Shown here one piece after another: positions 35,901 to 43,445 of a DNA stretch of 64,000 nucleotides; position 1 is the stretch's first letter, and each line of letters opens with the position of its first letter. This DNA comes from Massilia sp. BJB1822 (GTDB lineage Bacteria > Pseudomonadota > Gammaproteobacteria > Burkholderiales > Burkholderiaceae_D): the NCBI RefSeq assembly GCF_013369485.1, contig NZ_JABWEB010000022.1:1-64000 (forward strand). Direction: 5' to 3'. A model generated the notes under the pieces. That model ran no database searches, was not told the origin of the DNA, and was given only the letters and a program-made list of their open reading frames with translations. The position numbers were made by a program, and so were the translations under genes.

Positions 35901-36171
35901 TGCGCGCGCTGCCCTCGTTGGCCTGGCTGTTCACCTCGGTCACGCCGGTAATGCTTTGCAGCGATTTTTCCAGGCGGTTGACGATCTCGCGCTCCACCGT
36001 CTCGGGCGAGGCGCCCGGATACGGGATGCTGACAATGATCACCGGCACTTCCACGTCCGGATTCTGGTTGACGCGCAGCTTGCTCAGGGCGAGCAAGCCC
36101 ATGCACATCATCGCCACGATCAGCACGATCATGGCGACGGGGCGCTTGATACTGAAATTGGACAGGAACAT
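32962..36171 (-). CDS. RND efflux pump inner-membrane permease (HAE1/AcrB-like)
   Basis: The 1,069-residue protein has 12 predicted TM helices in the 1+5+1+5 arrangement with two large periplasmic loops. It starts 'MFLSNFSIKRPVAMIVLIVAMM', the usual RND start. TM4 has 'GLSLAIGVLIDDAIVVRENIVRHM', including the proton-relay D-D pair, and the partner Lys region lies in TM10 ('VMLSLPLSLIGVVVALILTGGTLNLMSFIGIIMLMGLVAKNAILLLD'). It exports hydrophobic or amphiphilic toxicants using the proton gradient. It is three bases after the adaptor gene. No outer-membrane channel gene is present, so it must share one. Confidence 0.93.
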   Translation of the reverse strand: MFLSNFSIKRPVAMIVLIVAMMCMGLLALSKLRVNQNPDVEVPVIIVSIPYPGASPETVEREIVNRLEKSLQSITGVTEVNSQANEGSARIEMQFNFSKNLIEASDEIRNSIASVRYKLPLEMREPILQRFDPSAQPVMQLSISSRTQSHAAISRLAEDQLADRFRALDGVAVVNVNGSLRRELSVLLRAEKLREFNVSVAEVTNALRLQNTNAPVGKVRGSLEEKSIRLVGRIERPEEFQDVVVKRRGDEVIRLGQLATIEDGFAEINNLSLRSGKSNVGISVIRSRDASTVSVAKATRKLVAEINKELPEGTSMEVTQDGGKDAQSSLNNVIEALVFGAVLTIFVVYAFLNSWRSTLITALSLPTSVIAAFIAVWLCGFTLNFMTLLGLSLAIGVLIDDAIVVRENIVRHMQLGSDRRKAALEGTAEIGLAVAATTFSIMAVFIPVAFMPGISGEWFRPFALTVTCSVAVSLFISFTLDPMLSAFWGDPPDHHTAPKKGIGKVLDRFNHWFDRQADRYGHVIAWALHHRKWMGAIALASFIAALALQATVGGSSFLPKSDFGTLAIDVRTPSSSSLEYSRLKLDKAAQMAHTLPETKATSTYVNLSGGRIYVDIGKKHERKRSATEVAIELRQKMAQLVGGEFVVLDDLSNNARKPVQIEFTGPDSRKLIQITNDFMAKLRQVPGAVDVGLSELDPKDEMQIELNRGLANSMGISAGDAAQSLRVAFAGIEVGDWVDPTGETRDVAVRLHPDDRTSAENIERLPIGVTGTNQMVPLDQIATVTMGKGPATIRHKNGKRSISVSANVEGRSSGEVTAEAMKLAKAMDFPPGYGLDLGGAGKDQQEVFTQMFIALISGIGLMYLILVMQFGSFTAPGAVMLSLPLSLIGVVVALILTGGTLNLMSFIGIIMLMGLVAKNAILLLDAARKREEEGFNREDALMYAGRMRLRPILMTTFALIAGMLPVAIGLGEGGEFYRPLAIAIIGGTITSTILTLLVVPTFYDSIEIARDRMAAKFQRRLARWPAIVAFLLTLVEALLTLVFVRLLFRGLRALFLLIGGRRTPAKASA

Positions 36172-36174
36172 GGT

Positions 36175-37365
36175 TTAGTTTCCTTTGCTGACGGCGGCCG
36201 GGGTCACGGCGGCGGAAGCGACGGCCTTGGGCGCGGCCAGCTCGATCTTCTGCCCTTCCTTGAAGCTCGAAGCCGGGGCGCGCAGCACCATATCGCCGGC
36301 CGCCAAGCCGCTTTGCACCTGCCACAGGCCGCTGCGCGCATCGCGCGTGCCGATGGCCAGGCTGACCTTGCTCAAGGTCTTGTCCTTGACGCGCCAGGCG
36401 TAGGAGCTGTCGCCCTGGCGCACCAGGGCCGTTTCCGGCACCATCAGGGCTGCCGTGGTTTCCGCCTCGATGCGGCCTTCGGCATACAGGCCGGCCACGC
36501 GCGGCAGATTGCTGCCGGCGAACTCGACCAGCACCTCGACCTGGCGCGTGACGGGGTTGGCGGCCGGATCGACGCGCTTGACCTTGCCGTTGAACTGCTG
36601 GCCCGGATAACCATTGATGCGGAACAGCGCCGGCTGGCCCACCTTGACCACGCCGATCTTGTCGGCCGAGACCAGGCCTTCGAAGCGCATCGACGCTGGG
36701 TCGACCACTTTCACCAATTCCTTGCCGACCTGGGCCGTGTCGCCATTCGACACCTTGCGCTCGCTGACGATGCCGTCGAACGGCGCGCGCACCAGGGTGC
36801 GCGACAGCTGCTGGTTGGCCGACACCGACTTGGCCTTGGCCGCCGCCAGGTCGCTCAGGGCGTTATTGCGGCGCACTTCGGCGTCTTCCAGGGCTTGGGC
36901 CGAGGCCATGCCGGAAGCGCGCAGGGTTTTCTGGCGGCTCAGCATGCGCTCGGCCTGCTCCATGGCCTGGGTCTGGGCGCGCACCGCCTCATTCGCCGAA
37001 TTCAGGCTGTCGCGCAGCGAAGTATCGTCCAGGCGCACCAGCAGGTCGCCCTTCTTCACCGCCTCGCCATTCTCTTTGAGCACCTGCACCACCACGGCGC
37101 CCACTTCGGCGCGCAGATCGGCCTTGCGCTCGGGCTGGATGGAGCCGGTGATCACGGGGCCGGACGCCAGGGCGTTCGACTCCACCGTTACCAGGTCTTC
37201 CGAGGAGATCAGCAGCGGTCCCGCAGCTGCCTTCTTGTCGCCCCCTTTCTCGGCATTGGCCTGGGCCGACGCGCTGGCGCCGGCTTTTTCCGGCGCCTTG
37301 TCCGACTTGCCGCAAGCGGCAAGAGCTGTGGCGACGGCGAGAGCTAATAAGGAAGTGCGCAACAT
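36175..37365 (-). CDS. RND efflux periplasmic adaptor (membrane-fusion lipoprotein)
   Basis: ATG 37365 follows GGAGATATTCT. The 396-residue precursor has a lipobox 'LAAC' (mature Cys about 18), an Ala/Lys linker, lipoyl half-motifs ('GAVVVQVLKENGEAVKKGDLLVRLDD' and 'TLVRAPFDGIVSERKVSNGDTAQVGKELVKVVD'), a coiled-coil hairpin, then the 'RVAGLYAEGRIEAE...MVPETALVRQG' barrel typical of AcrA/MexA-type adaptors. It is the first gene of a two-gene operon with the RND permease. A 16-base dyad about 180 bases upstream could be the operator. Confidence 0.92.
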   Translation of the reverse strand: MLRTSLLALAVATALAACGKSDKAPEKAGASASAQANAEKGGDKKAAAGPLLISSEDLVTVESNALASGPVITGSIQPERKADLRAEVGAVVVQVLKENGEAVKKGDLLVRLDDTSLRDSLNSANEAVRAQTQAMEQAERMLSRQKTLRASGMASAQALEDAEVRRNNALSDLAAAKAKSVSANQQLSRTLVRAPFDGIVSERKVSNGDTAQVGKELVKVVDPASMRFEGLVSADKIGVVKVGQPALFRINGYPGQQFNGKVKRVDPAANPVTRQVEVLVEFAGSNLPRVAGLYAEGRIEAETTAALMVPETALVRQGDSSYAWRVKDKTLSKVSLAIGTRDARSGLWQVQSGLAAGDMVLRAPASSFKEGQKIELAAPKAVASAAVTPAAVSKGN

Positions 37366-37547
37366 AGAATATCTCCGAGAAGTTGGACGATTACGTTTTA
37401 TTAATATTTTGACCCAAACTACGAGGCGCAAAGTATCCCTGAGCTGTTTTATAGCGTCAATGAAGATGCGTATGGACGGACAGTTTTTGTGGCTGGACTG
37501 CGAAAAACGTGGATAAACGGTAAACAGTCCGGAAAGGGAGGGAAATT

Positions 37548-37563
37548 AGTACAGAAATGTACT
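37548..37563. promoter_or_regulatory. Dyad AGTACA-N4-TGTACT upstream of RND operon
   Basis: A perfect inverted repeat with 6-base arms and a 4-base spacer lies in the non-coding DNA between the RND adaptor start and the DUF212 gene stop. Efflux operons are often controlled by dyad-binding repressors, but no regulator gene is adjacent, so function is only suggested. Confidence 0.3.
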
Positions 37564-37579
37564 TTTCGCCGTGAATCAA

Positions 37580-37601
37580 GGCCCGGAGGAGTCTCCGGGC
37601 C
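37580..37601 (-). terminator. Hairpin after the DUF212 gene
   Basis: The arms GGCCCGGAG / CTCCGGGCC surround a 4-base loop, 20 bases beyond the stop of the minus-strand DUF212 gene. The following sequence has only two T, so it is a moderate terminator candidate. Confidence 0.6.
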
Positions 37602-37620
37602 GGAACAGAACTTGCCGCGC

Positions 37621-38043
37621 TCAGCCGCGGGCGAACAGTGCGTGGATCAGGTGGCCCATGGCGATGCCGGTGGCCAGGCCGCCCAGGATTTCGACCACGG
37701 TATGGCCCATGCGCTCGCGCAGCCCTTTGTGGCCAGTGTCATCCTTGGCCAGCCGGTTGATGGCGGCGGCCTGGCGGCCGACGTGCTGGCGCAGGCTGTT
37801 GGCGTCGATGATGACGATGAAGCACAGGGTCACGGCCACGCCGAAGGCCGGATGGCCGATGCCCTCGCGCAGCGCAATCAGGGTGGCCATGCTGGAGACG
37901 ACGGCGCTATGGTTGCTGGGGAAACCACCATTGCCCACCAGATTGAAGGCCCAGCGGCGGGCGCGGATGCTATTGATCAGGAATTTAATGGGACCAACCA
38001 CGGTCCAGGTCATTACAGGGGTCAGAAGATAGGCGAGATCCAT
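37621..38043 (-). CDS. DUF212 divergent PAP2-family membrane protein
   Basis: ATG 38043 (AAAAGGATTTCTTGCA upstream) gives a 140-residue product. The pattern 'DLAYLLTPVMTWTVVGPIKFLINSIRARRW', 'GGFPSNHSAVVSSMATLIALREG' and 'DANSLRQHVGRQAAAINRL' matches the YuiD/DUF212 family. These are small proteins with several membrane helices, related to acid phosphatase/vanadium haloperoxidase folds (S-N-H-x-A). Activity has not been established for the family. It is divergent from the DUF475 gene. Confidence 0.82.
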   Translation of the reverse strand: MDLAYLLTPVMTWTVVGPIKFLINSIRARRWAFNLVGNGGFPSNHSAVVSSMATLIALREGIGHPAFGVAVTLCFIVIIDANSLRQHVGRQAAAINRLAKDDTGHKGLRERMGHTVVEILGGLATGIAMGHLIHALFARG

Positions 38044-38154
38044 TGCAAGAAATCCTTTTAGGCAATCCGCCATTATGGCAGAACGCACTGACCGGGCGGA
38101 AGCGGCTGTTATAAAATCCGCACACACTAAAAAACCATACGGGGTAGCAGGACA

Positions 38155-39186
38155 ATGAAACATTTCCGCATTTCGATTCTTTTCACCATCGTGCTGATGG
38201 CGCTGTCAGGCTGGTGGGGGTATAGCCATGGCGGCCTGGGCGGCATGGTCACGGCCTTGTGGATCACGGGCGTGCTGGGCATCATGGAAGTCTCGCTCTC
38301 GTTTGACAATGCGGTGGTCAACGCTTCCGTGCTGCGCGACTGGAACGCCTTTTGGCAGAAACTGTTCCTGACGGTCGGCATCCTGGTGGCCGTGTTCGGC
38401 ATGCGCCTGCTGTTCCCGCTGGCCATCGTCGCCGTGGCCACCGGCCTGGGCCTGGTCGAAGTGTGGAATATGGCCACCACCACGCCGCAGGAATACTCGC
38501 GCCACCTGATGGACGTGCATGCCGAGGTGTCGGCCTTCGGCGGCGCCTTCCTGCTGCTGGTCTTCCTCAACTTCCTGTTCGACGCGGAAAAGGACACCCA
38601 CTGGATCGTCTGGCTCGAAGAAAAAGCCGGCGCGCACGGCACGGAAAGCCTGGCCGTACTGCTGGCCCTGCTGGCCGTCTTCGGCTGCACCGAGCTGGTG
38701 CCCGAAACCAAACGCTACAGCGTGCTGTATGCCGGCGTGGTCGGCATTGCGATTTATGTCGGGGTCGGCTGGCTCAGCGGCCTGCTGGAAGAGGAAGGCG
38801 GCGCCGACGTCGGCCAGGCCGTGCAGCGCGGCAGCATCGGCGGCTTCCTGTATCTGGAAGTGCTGGACGCCTCCTTCAGCTTCGACGGCGTGATCGGCGC
38901 CTTCGCCATCACCAGCGACGTGGTGGTGATCATGCTCGGCCTGGCCATCGGCGCCATGTATGTGCGTTCGCTCACCGTGTATCTGGTGCACAAGGGCACG
39001 CTCGACGAATTCGTCTACCTGGAGCACGGCGCCCACTATGCGATCGGCATCCTGGCCCTGATCATGCTCGCCAGCGTCAAATTCCACATCCCCGAATGGT
39101 TCACCGGCCTGTCCGGCGTGGCCTTTATCGCCGTCTCGCTCTGGTCCTCGGTGAAATACCGGCGGCTGGCGGCGGCCCAGGGCTGA
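38155..39186 (+). CDS. DUF475/TerC-like integral membrane protein
   Basis: The 343-residue protein has about eight hydrophobic helices. 'LGIMEVSLSFDNAVVNASVLRDW' and 'LYLEVLDASFSFDGVIGAFAITSDVVVIMLGLAIGAMYVRSLTVYLV' are the two acidic TerC-type motifs (E-x-S-L-S-F-D-N-A-V and E-V-L-D-A-S-F-S-F-D-G-V), typical of DUF475. TerC relatives are tied to metal-ion homeostasis and tellurite resistance; no ter genes occur nearby. ATG follows AGGACA. Confidence 0.88.
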   Translation: MKHFRISILFTIVLMALSGWWGYSHGGLGGMVTALWITGVLGIMEVSLSFDNAVVNASVLRDWNAFWQKLFLTVGILVAVFGMRLLFPLAIVAVATGLGLVEVWNMATTTPQEYSRHLMDVHAEVSAFGGAFLLLVFLNFLFDAEKDTHWIVWLEEKAGAHGTESLAVLLALLAVFGCTELVPETKRYSVLYAGVVGIAIYVGVGWLSGLLEEEGGADVGQAVQRGSIGGFLYLEVLDASFSFDGVIGAFAITSDVVVIMLGLAIGAMYVRSLTVYLVHKGTLDEFVYLEHGAHYAIGILALIMLASVKFHIPEWFTGLSGVAFIAVSLWSSVKYRRLAAAQG

Positions 39187-39230
39187 GAAGCAATGATAAG
39201 ATCCCAATATTGCCACTACTTGCAGAAACT

Positions 39231-39599
39231 ATGACCCGTCCCTCCCGCCTCATCCTGGTCCTGCTGGGCCTGATTGTTGTTGCCGCCCTCGTGTTCTGGG
39301 CCTATGCGCTGATCACGCTGAACTACTCCTATTCCGAAGGCGAAAGAGCGGGCTATCTGCAAAAGTTCTCGAAACGGGGCTGGATCTGCAAGACCTGGGA
39401 AGGCGAAATCCTGCTGACCTCGATGCCCGGCGCCATCCCCGAAAAATTCGAATTCAGCGTGCGCGACGACGAGGTCGCGCGCCAGCTGATGGCCGCCACC
39501 GGCAAGCGCGTCCTGCTCTCCTACGAGCAACACAAAGGCGTCCCCACCTCCTGCTTCGGCGAAACCGAATACTTCGTCGAACGCCTCCAAGTGCAATAA
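39231..39599 (+). CDS. Small membrane-anchored conserved protein (122 aa)
   Basis: It has one N-terminal TM helix ('LILVLLGLIVVAALVFWAYAL') and an extracytoplasmic domain beginning 'YSYSEGERAGYLQKFSKRGWICKTWEGEILL' with two conserved Cys ('WICKTW', 'TSCFGETEY'), probably disulphide bonded. Such proteins are common in Burkholderiales and are sometimes misnamed 6-phosphogluconate dehydrogenase; nothing here supports that enzyme. ATG 39231 is 44 bases after the DUF475 stop. Confidence 0.7.
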   Translation: MTRPSRLILVLLGLIVVAALVFWAYALITLNYSYSEGERAGYLQKFSKRGWICKTWEGEILLTSMPGAIPEKFEFSVRDDEVARQLMAATGKRVLLSYEQHKGVPTSCFGETEYFVERLQVQ

Positions 39600-39600
39600 A

Positions 39601-39624
39601 AAACCGCGGACATCACCGCGGTTT
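39601..39624 (+). terminator. Hairpin directly after the small membrane-protein gene
   Basis: The arms AAACCGCGG / CCGCGGTTT with a 6-base loop lie one base after the stop codon. The T-tract is contributed by the arm itself; only one more hairpin-like unit separates it from the AATGTC repeats. Confidence 0.7.
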
Positions 39625-39638
39625 GATCCCCCTCAATA

Positions 39639-39690
39639 AATGTCCACCCTGGTGTCAGGCGGGGCCGCCGAGGCACCGGAGGTGGACATT
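39639..39690. repeat. AATGTC-type inverted repeat, copy 1
   Basis: The 52-base element has outer arms AATGTCCACC / GGTGGACATT. Its 27-base core (39651-39677) is the exact reverse complement of the core of copy 2 (39722-39748). It sits between two convergent genes. A third element with the same AATGTC/GACATT ends is at 51336-51370. Confidence 0.85.
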
Positions 39691-39708
39691 CTTTGATCTA
39701 AATCAGCA

Positions 39709-39761
39709 AATGTCTAACCCTGGTGCCTCGGCGGCCCCGCCTGACACCAGGGTTAGACATT
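39709..39761. repeat. AATGTC-type inverted repeat, copy 2
   Basis: The 53-base element has perfect 17-base arms, AATGTCTAACCCTGGTG and its complement. Its core is inverted relative to copy 1, so the pair can fold as two separate hairpins or as one large cruciform. It ends 22 bases before the stop of the coiled-coil gene and may serve as a bidirectional terminator. Confidence 0.85.
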
Positions 39762-39782
39762 GTTTGATATTGCGCAAAGGGC

Positions 39783-42122
39783 TTAGCGGCCGCGCCAGAC
39801 GGAGCCGGCGGTTTCTTTGAGGCGGCCGATGACGTCGCGTGCCAGGGTTTCGCTTTGCTCGCGCTCGGCTTGGGCGCGGGCGGCGGCTTCGCTGGCGTCG
39901 ACGACGCTGGCTTCGGTGACTTTCAGCACGCCTTCTTCGGCTTCAACTTTCGCCTGCAGGGCTTGCAGGGCGCTGTGGGCGGCTTGCTGACGGCGGGTTT
40001 CCAGTTCCAGCAGCTGGCGCTTGGCCGCCGTCATGGCCTTGGTGGTGTCGGCCAGCTTGCGCTGCATGGCGGCATGGGCTTGGGCGGTTTCCAGCAGGGC
40101 TTGCTGTTCGGCGGCTTTTTCCTGGGCGGCCTGGCTGGCGGCTTGTTCGGCTTGCTCGCGCTCACGGGCGGCTTCGGCGGCGGCCTGCTCGGCCTGGGCA
40201 CGCGCGTCGGCGGCGATGGCGGCGCCGCGTTCGGCTTCGAGGCGGCCTGCGATGGCTTGGCCGGCCAGGACTTCGGCGGCGTTGGCGGTGTGCTGCTGCG
40301 CCAGCTTCTGCTCGATCACGGCCAGCGATTGGCGCTCGGTGGCGATGAATTCCTGCTCAGCTTGCAGCAGCGCGGCGGCGGCGGCGGCTTTTTCCTGTTC
40401 GGCGCGGCAGCGTTCCTTGTGCACTTCGCTCAGATCAACCGCCAGACGGGCTTGGGCGGCGACGGCCTGGGCCGCGGCTTCCTTCTGTGCGGCTTCGACG
40501 TCGGTCTGTTCGGCCATCAGGCGCAGCGAGGCCGCTTCCGCTTCGGCCGCCAGTTGCAGACGCTGCTCGGCGGCACGCTGCTGGCGCAGGGCTTCGGCCT
40601 GCTCGGCTTCAGCGGCGGCGCGCGCGGTGGCGGCGGCCGTGCTGCGCTCTTCCTCGGCCAGACGTTCTTTCAGGGCGGCGATGGCTTGCTGCTCGGCGGC
40701 AGCGCGTTCCTGCTCGGCCTGCACCAGGGCGGCGGCTTGGCCGGCGCGTTCGCGCGCCAGGGCGTCGGCGTGCTGAGCGGTATCGACTTGCTCGTTGAGG
40801 GCGGCCAGTTCGGCAGCCTCGGCGGCATTACACGAGGCGGCCAGTTCGGCGGCGGCGCGCGCCAGGGCAGCGCGTTCATTGGCTTGCTGGGTGGCACGCT
40901 GCTGCTCTTCGCTGTCGGCACGTGCCGCTTCGGCGGCGGCCTGCTCGGCCAGCTGGCGCAGCTTGGCTTGCTCCAGGGCTTCGGCCTCGGCTTCGACCTT
41001 GGCGTGGACTTCGAATTCGGCCTGCTGCTCCGCTTCGACACGGGCCATGGAGACAGCCGTCAGCTGGCGGTCGGCCTCGATGCGCGCCTCTGTCGCAGCG
41101 ATGATGCGGGCGTCGGCATCGCGCCGGGCGGCGGCGCTAGTGGCGGCCATGGCTTCCATGCGCTCGCGGTGCTGGGCGGCGTCGCGGATTTCTTTTTCGG
41201 TTTGCAGGCGCAGATGCAGGGACATGGCGGCGCTGCGGTCGGATTCAGCCTTGGCCAGGGCGATCGCTTCGCGCTCCTGCTCCAGGTGGGCCAGGGCGCG
41301 CGCCTCTTCAGCGGCGCGCACTTCGGCGGCGGCGCGCTTGAAGGTCGATTCCTGGGCGATCTGGTCGGCGCGTTCGCGCTGGCGCGTCGCTTCCAGCGCC
41401 TCGGCTTCGGCCTCGGCCAGCTGCTGGGCGGTCTGGCGCGCGGCGTGGGCCTGGCGTTCGCGTTCGCGCGCCAGGGTGGCCATGCGGGCGTCGGCGCTGG
41501 CGATGCCCACTACTTCATCCTTGGCGGCCTGGACGGCGGCCATGCGTTCGGCGGCCTGCATGCGGGCCTGCTCGGTTTGCACCATCAATTCTTCGGCGGC
41601 GCGCGCCGCTTGCTCTGCCAACTCGGCTTCGGCCGCGACCTGGTCGGCGGCGGCGCGGCGGCTGCCCTCCTCGGCCTTGGCGCGCTGCTCGGCGGCCAGT
41701 CGCACCTGGGTGTCGGCTTCGACGCGGGCGCGCAGTTCAGCGGTTTCCTGTTTCACCGCTTCCAGGCGGGCGACGCTGGCCTGGGCGGCGGCGCGCAGGC
41801 TTTCCAGACGCTCGCGGTTGGCGCTGATCGCCTCTTCCGCAGCCTGGGCGTTCTGCAAGGCCACGGCGGCGGCGGCGGCGTCGATGGCGGCGCGGTCCTC
41901 GGCCAAGGCGCGGGCGCGGCTCTCGGCGTGGGCGCGGCTTTCGGCGGCGCAGGCGGCTTTCGCTTCCGCTTCAACGCGGGCGATCGCTTGCTGGATGGCC
42001 TTCATTTCCGCCTCGGCGCGGGCCGGGCGGGCCTCGTCGTTGGCGGCGCTGGAACTTACCACATCATGCGGCTCGTCCACGTGGGGAGCGGCGTCGAAAG
42101 CTGGGGCCAGTTGTACTTGCAT
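39783..42122 (-). CDS. Large Ala/Glu-rich coiled-coil protein
   Basis: The 779-residue protein is almost wholly composed of Ala, Glu, Gln, Arg and Lys in heptad-like order from about residue 35 to 740 ('AEAEARAAEQ...' style), predicting one continuous coiled coil. It has no signal peptide, TM segment, ATPase motif or SMC hinge. The N-terminal 30 residues ('VQLAPAFDAAPHVDEPHDVVSSSAAN') and C-terminal 'SETLARDVIGRLKETAGSVWRGR' differ and could be targeting or docking ends. This strand is preferred because the opposite frame is an implausible Gly/Phe/Leu-rich shadow. Related in style to TolA- or IncA-like filaments, but no family is recognised. The ribosome site is weak (GAGA). Confidence 0.65.
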   Translation of the reverse strand: MQVQLAPAFDAAPHVDEPHDVVSSSAANDEARPARAEAEMKAIQQAIARVEAEAKAACAAESRAHAESRARALAEDRAAIDAAAAAVALQNAQAAEEAISANRERLESLRAAAQASVARLEAVKQETAELRARVEADTQVRLAAEQRAKAEEGSRRAAADQVAAEAELAEQAARAAEELMVQTEQARMQAAERMAAVQAAKDEVVGIASADARMATLARERERQAHAARQTAQQLAEAEAEALEATRQRERADQIAQESTFKRAAAEVRAAEEARALAHLEQEREAIALAKAESDRSAAMSLHLRLQTEKEIRDAAQHRERMEAMAATSAAARRDADARIIAATEARIEADRQLTAVSMARVEAEQQAEFEVHAKVEAEAEALEQAKLRQLAEQAAAEAARADSEEQQRATQQANERAALARAAAELAASCNAAEAAELAALNEQVDTAQHADALARERAGQAAALVQAEQERAAAEQQAIAALKERLAEEERSTAAATARAAAEAEQAEALRQQRAAEQRLQLAAEAEAASLRLMAEQTDVEAAQKEAAAQAVAAQARLAVDLSEVHKERCRAEQEKAAAAAALLQAEQEFIATERQSLAVIEQKLAQQHTANAAEVLAGQAIAGRLEAERGAAIAADARAQAEQAAAEAAREREQAEQAASQAAQEKAAEQQALLETAQAHAAMQRKLADTTKAMTAAKRQLLELETRRQQAAHSALQALQAKVEAEEGVLKVTEASVVDASEAAARAQAEREQSETLARDVIGRLKETAGSVWRGR

Positions 42123-42297
42123 GGGGTTCTCGCTTGATATGGGTATTCGGTTTTGCCATTATCAGAGAGAGAACTGCCTTCGCAGACGCCAAGGAAAGGG
42201 GGATTTCCCTGCCTATTCGGCTTTTCGCCTGCCCACACCGGCCGCAGGGGCGGCGCCGCCATCCCGAGCGGCGCGCCAGCTCGCTGCGCCCCTGGGA

Positions 42298-43287
42298 TTA
42301 ATTTACAGATTTACCATCATCCAATATCTGGACTATGGTCGTTTGAAATTTCCCCGATTCATCGTGATGAATCTGATGCCCGGAATGTTCAAATACGAAC
42401 AGCCCCTTCTTTGGCGCCTGCAATTTCGCAAAATACTCTTGCGTGATTCTGGTGGACGTTTGAATGTCGTTTTTGCCAACAAAGAAATAGATTGGACAAT
42501 CCACCTTCTTCAAAGTCTTTGGCAAATCGGTACTCATCACCTCATTCCATACAGGCGACCACGTCTTGGACCACTGAAGAAAACCAGTCCTGAACCCATC
42601 GCTTGTGACGTTTTTCTTCCCATCCTTATAAAAAATCCACTTTCTCAGGTAAAACAGGTCTTCGTCGGTTTTGAAAGGAATGTTCACACTGGCCAATTCC
42701 TTGCTGGCGAGGGCATTGTCTTGAAAATGGGTTTTCAGAATTTCAAGTGCTTCCTTTTCGCTTGCCAACTGGCTCACGACGGGATTGGAAGCAAAGTAAG
42801 CATGCAGCAATTCCGGATGATTTTTAACGATATGAAATCCCAAGACGTTACCCCAGGAACTTCCCAGCAAATAGATCTTTTGTTGATGCAATCTCTTTCT
42901 TACAAACTCCACAACCTGGAGCGTATCCTCCTGCATTTGACCAACGGATGGCTGGACTGGCGAAGGGTTCAACTTCAACGTTTTGCCGGCATCCCTTTGG
43001 TCCCACTGAACAATCGTAAATTTGTCCTTTAAAGCGCCGGTAAAAGACTCCGCATTGCCCATCAAGGAACTTCCCGGCCCGCCAGACAAAAACAGCAGAA
43101 CCGGCTTACTTGCATCGTTTGTTTTGATTTGCACGAACTGTTTGATCCCGCCGATTTCGGGCGTCAGCAGCTCATCGATTTCAATGGAAAGATTTTTCGC
43201 TTCAGGCTCTTTGATATTTTGAGCTTTGCACCCGAAAAATGGAGTCATGACCGCAAACAACGCTACGAGTAAGTGTTTTTTCATCAT
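42298..43287 (-). CDS. Lipoprotein alpha/beta hydrolase (proline-iminopeptidase-like), probably transferred
   Basis: The 329-residue protein has a lipoprotein signal ('LLVALFAVMTPFFGCKAQ', lipid-modified Cys about 20). 'LLFLSGGPGSSL' is the oxyanion G-G-P-G block, 'KIYLLGSSWGNVLGFHIVKNHPELLHAYF' the nucleophile elbow (G-S-S-W-G), and 'VFEHSGHQIHHDE' holds the catalytic His, all of prolyl-aminopeptidase type. Codon use is Lys/Asn/Ile-rich and AT-biased, unlike the neighbours, and the Lys-rich signal with G-C-K-A-Q looks like Bacteroidota lipoproteins. This suggests recent horizontal transfer. It marks the left edge of the accessory island. Confidence 0.82.
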   Translation of the reverse strand: MMKKHLLVALFAVMTPFFGCKAQNIKEPEAKNLSIEIDELLTPEIGGIKQFVQIKTNDASKPVLLFLSGGPGSSLMGNAESFTGALKDKFTIVQWDQRDAGKTLKLNPSPVQPSVGQMQEDTLQVVEFVRKRLHQQKIYLLGSSWGNVLGFHIVKNHPELLHAYFASNPVVSQLASEKEALEILKTHFQDNALASKELASVNIPFKTDEDLFYLRKWIFYKDGKKNVTSDGFRTGFLQWSKTWSPVWNEVMSTDLPKTLKKVDCPIYFFVGKNDIQTSTRITQEYFAKLQAPKKGLFVFEHSGHQIHHDESGKFQTTIVQILDDGKSVN

Positions 43288-43445
43288 AGGATTTAGAGTT
43301 ATAGATATCCAGACCAGAACTGCGCTGCCTACTTTATCACCACTTGCGGCACGCCCCTAGAAACATCGGCGGACGTAATTCACGCCCACGCGGGACCAGT
43401 TGAATGCTCCATGCCTGATGCATAGAACATTCGACCACTCATATA

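Noticed and set aside
32944..37347. A 1,467-codon open frame on the plus strand antisense to both RND genes.
   Set aside because: It is His/Gln/Arg/Gly-rich shadow sequence produced by GC codon bias opposite two clearly recognisable RND proteins; no domain is visible and it crosses two genes.
39855..42137. A 760-codon open frame on the plus strand antisense to the coiled-coil gene.
   Set aside because: Its composition (Gly, Phe, Leu repeats) is the mirror of Ala/Glu codons on the other strand. The minus-strand reading gives a coherent coiled coil.
42240..42297. A terminator hairpin or island attachment site at the left island boundary (CAGGGGCG / CGCCCCTG).
   Set aside because: The arms are present but no T-run follows, and no matching direct repeat was found at the right boundary.
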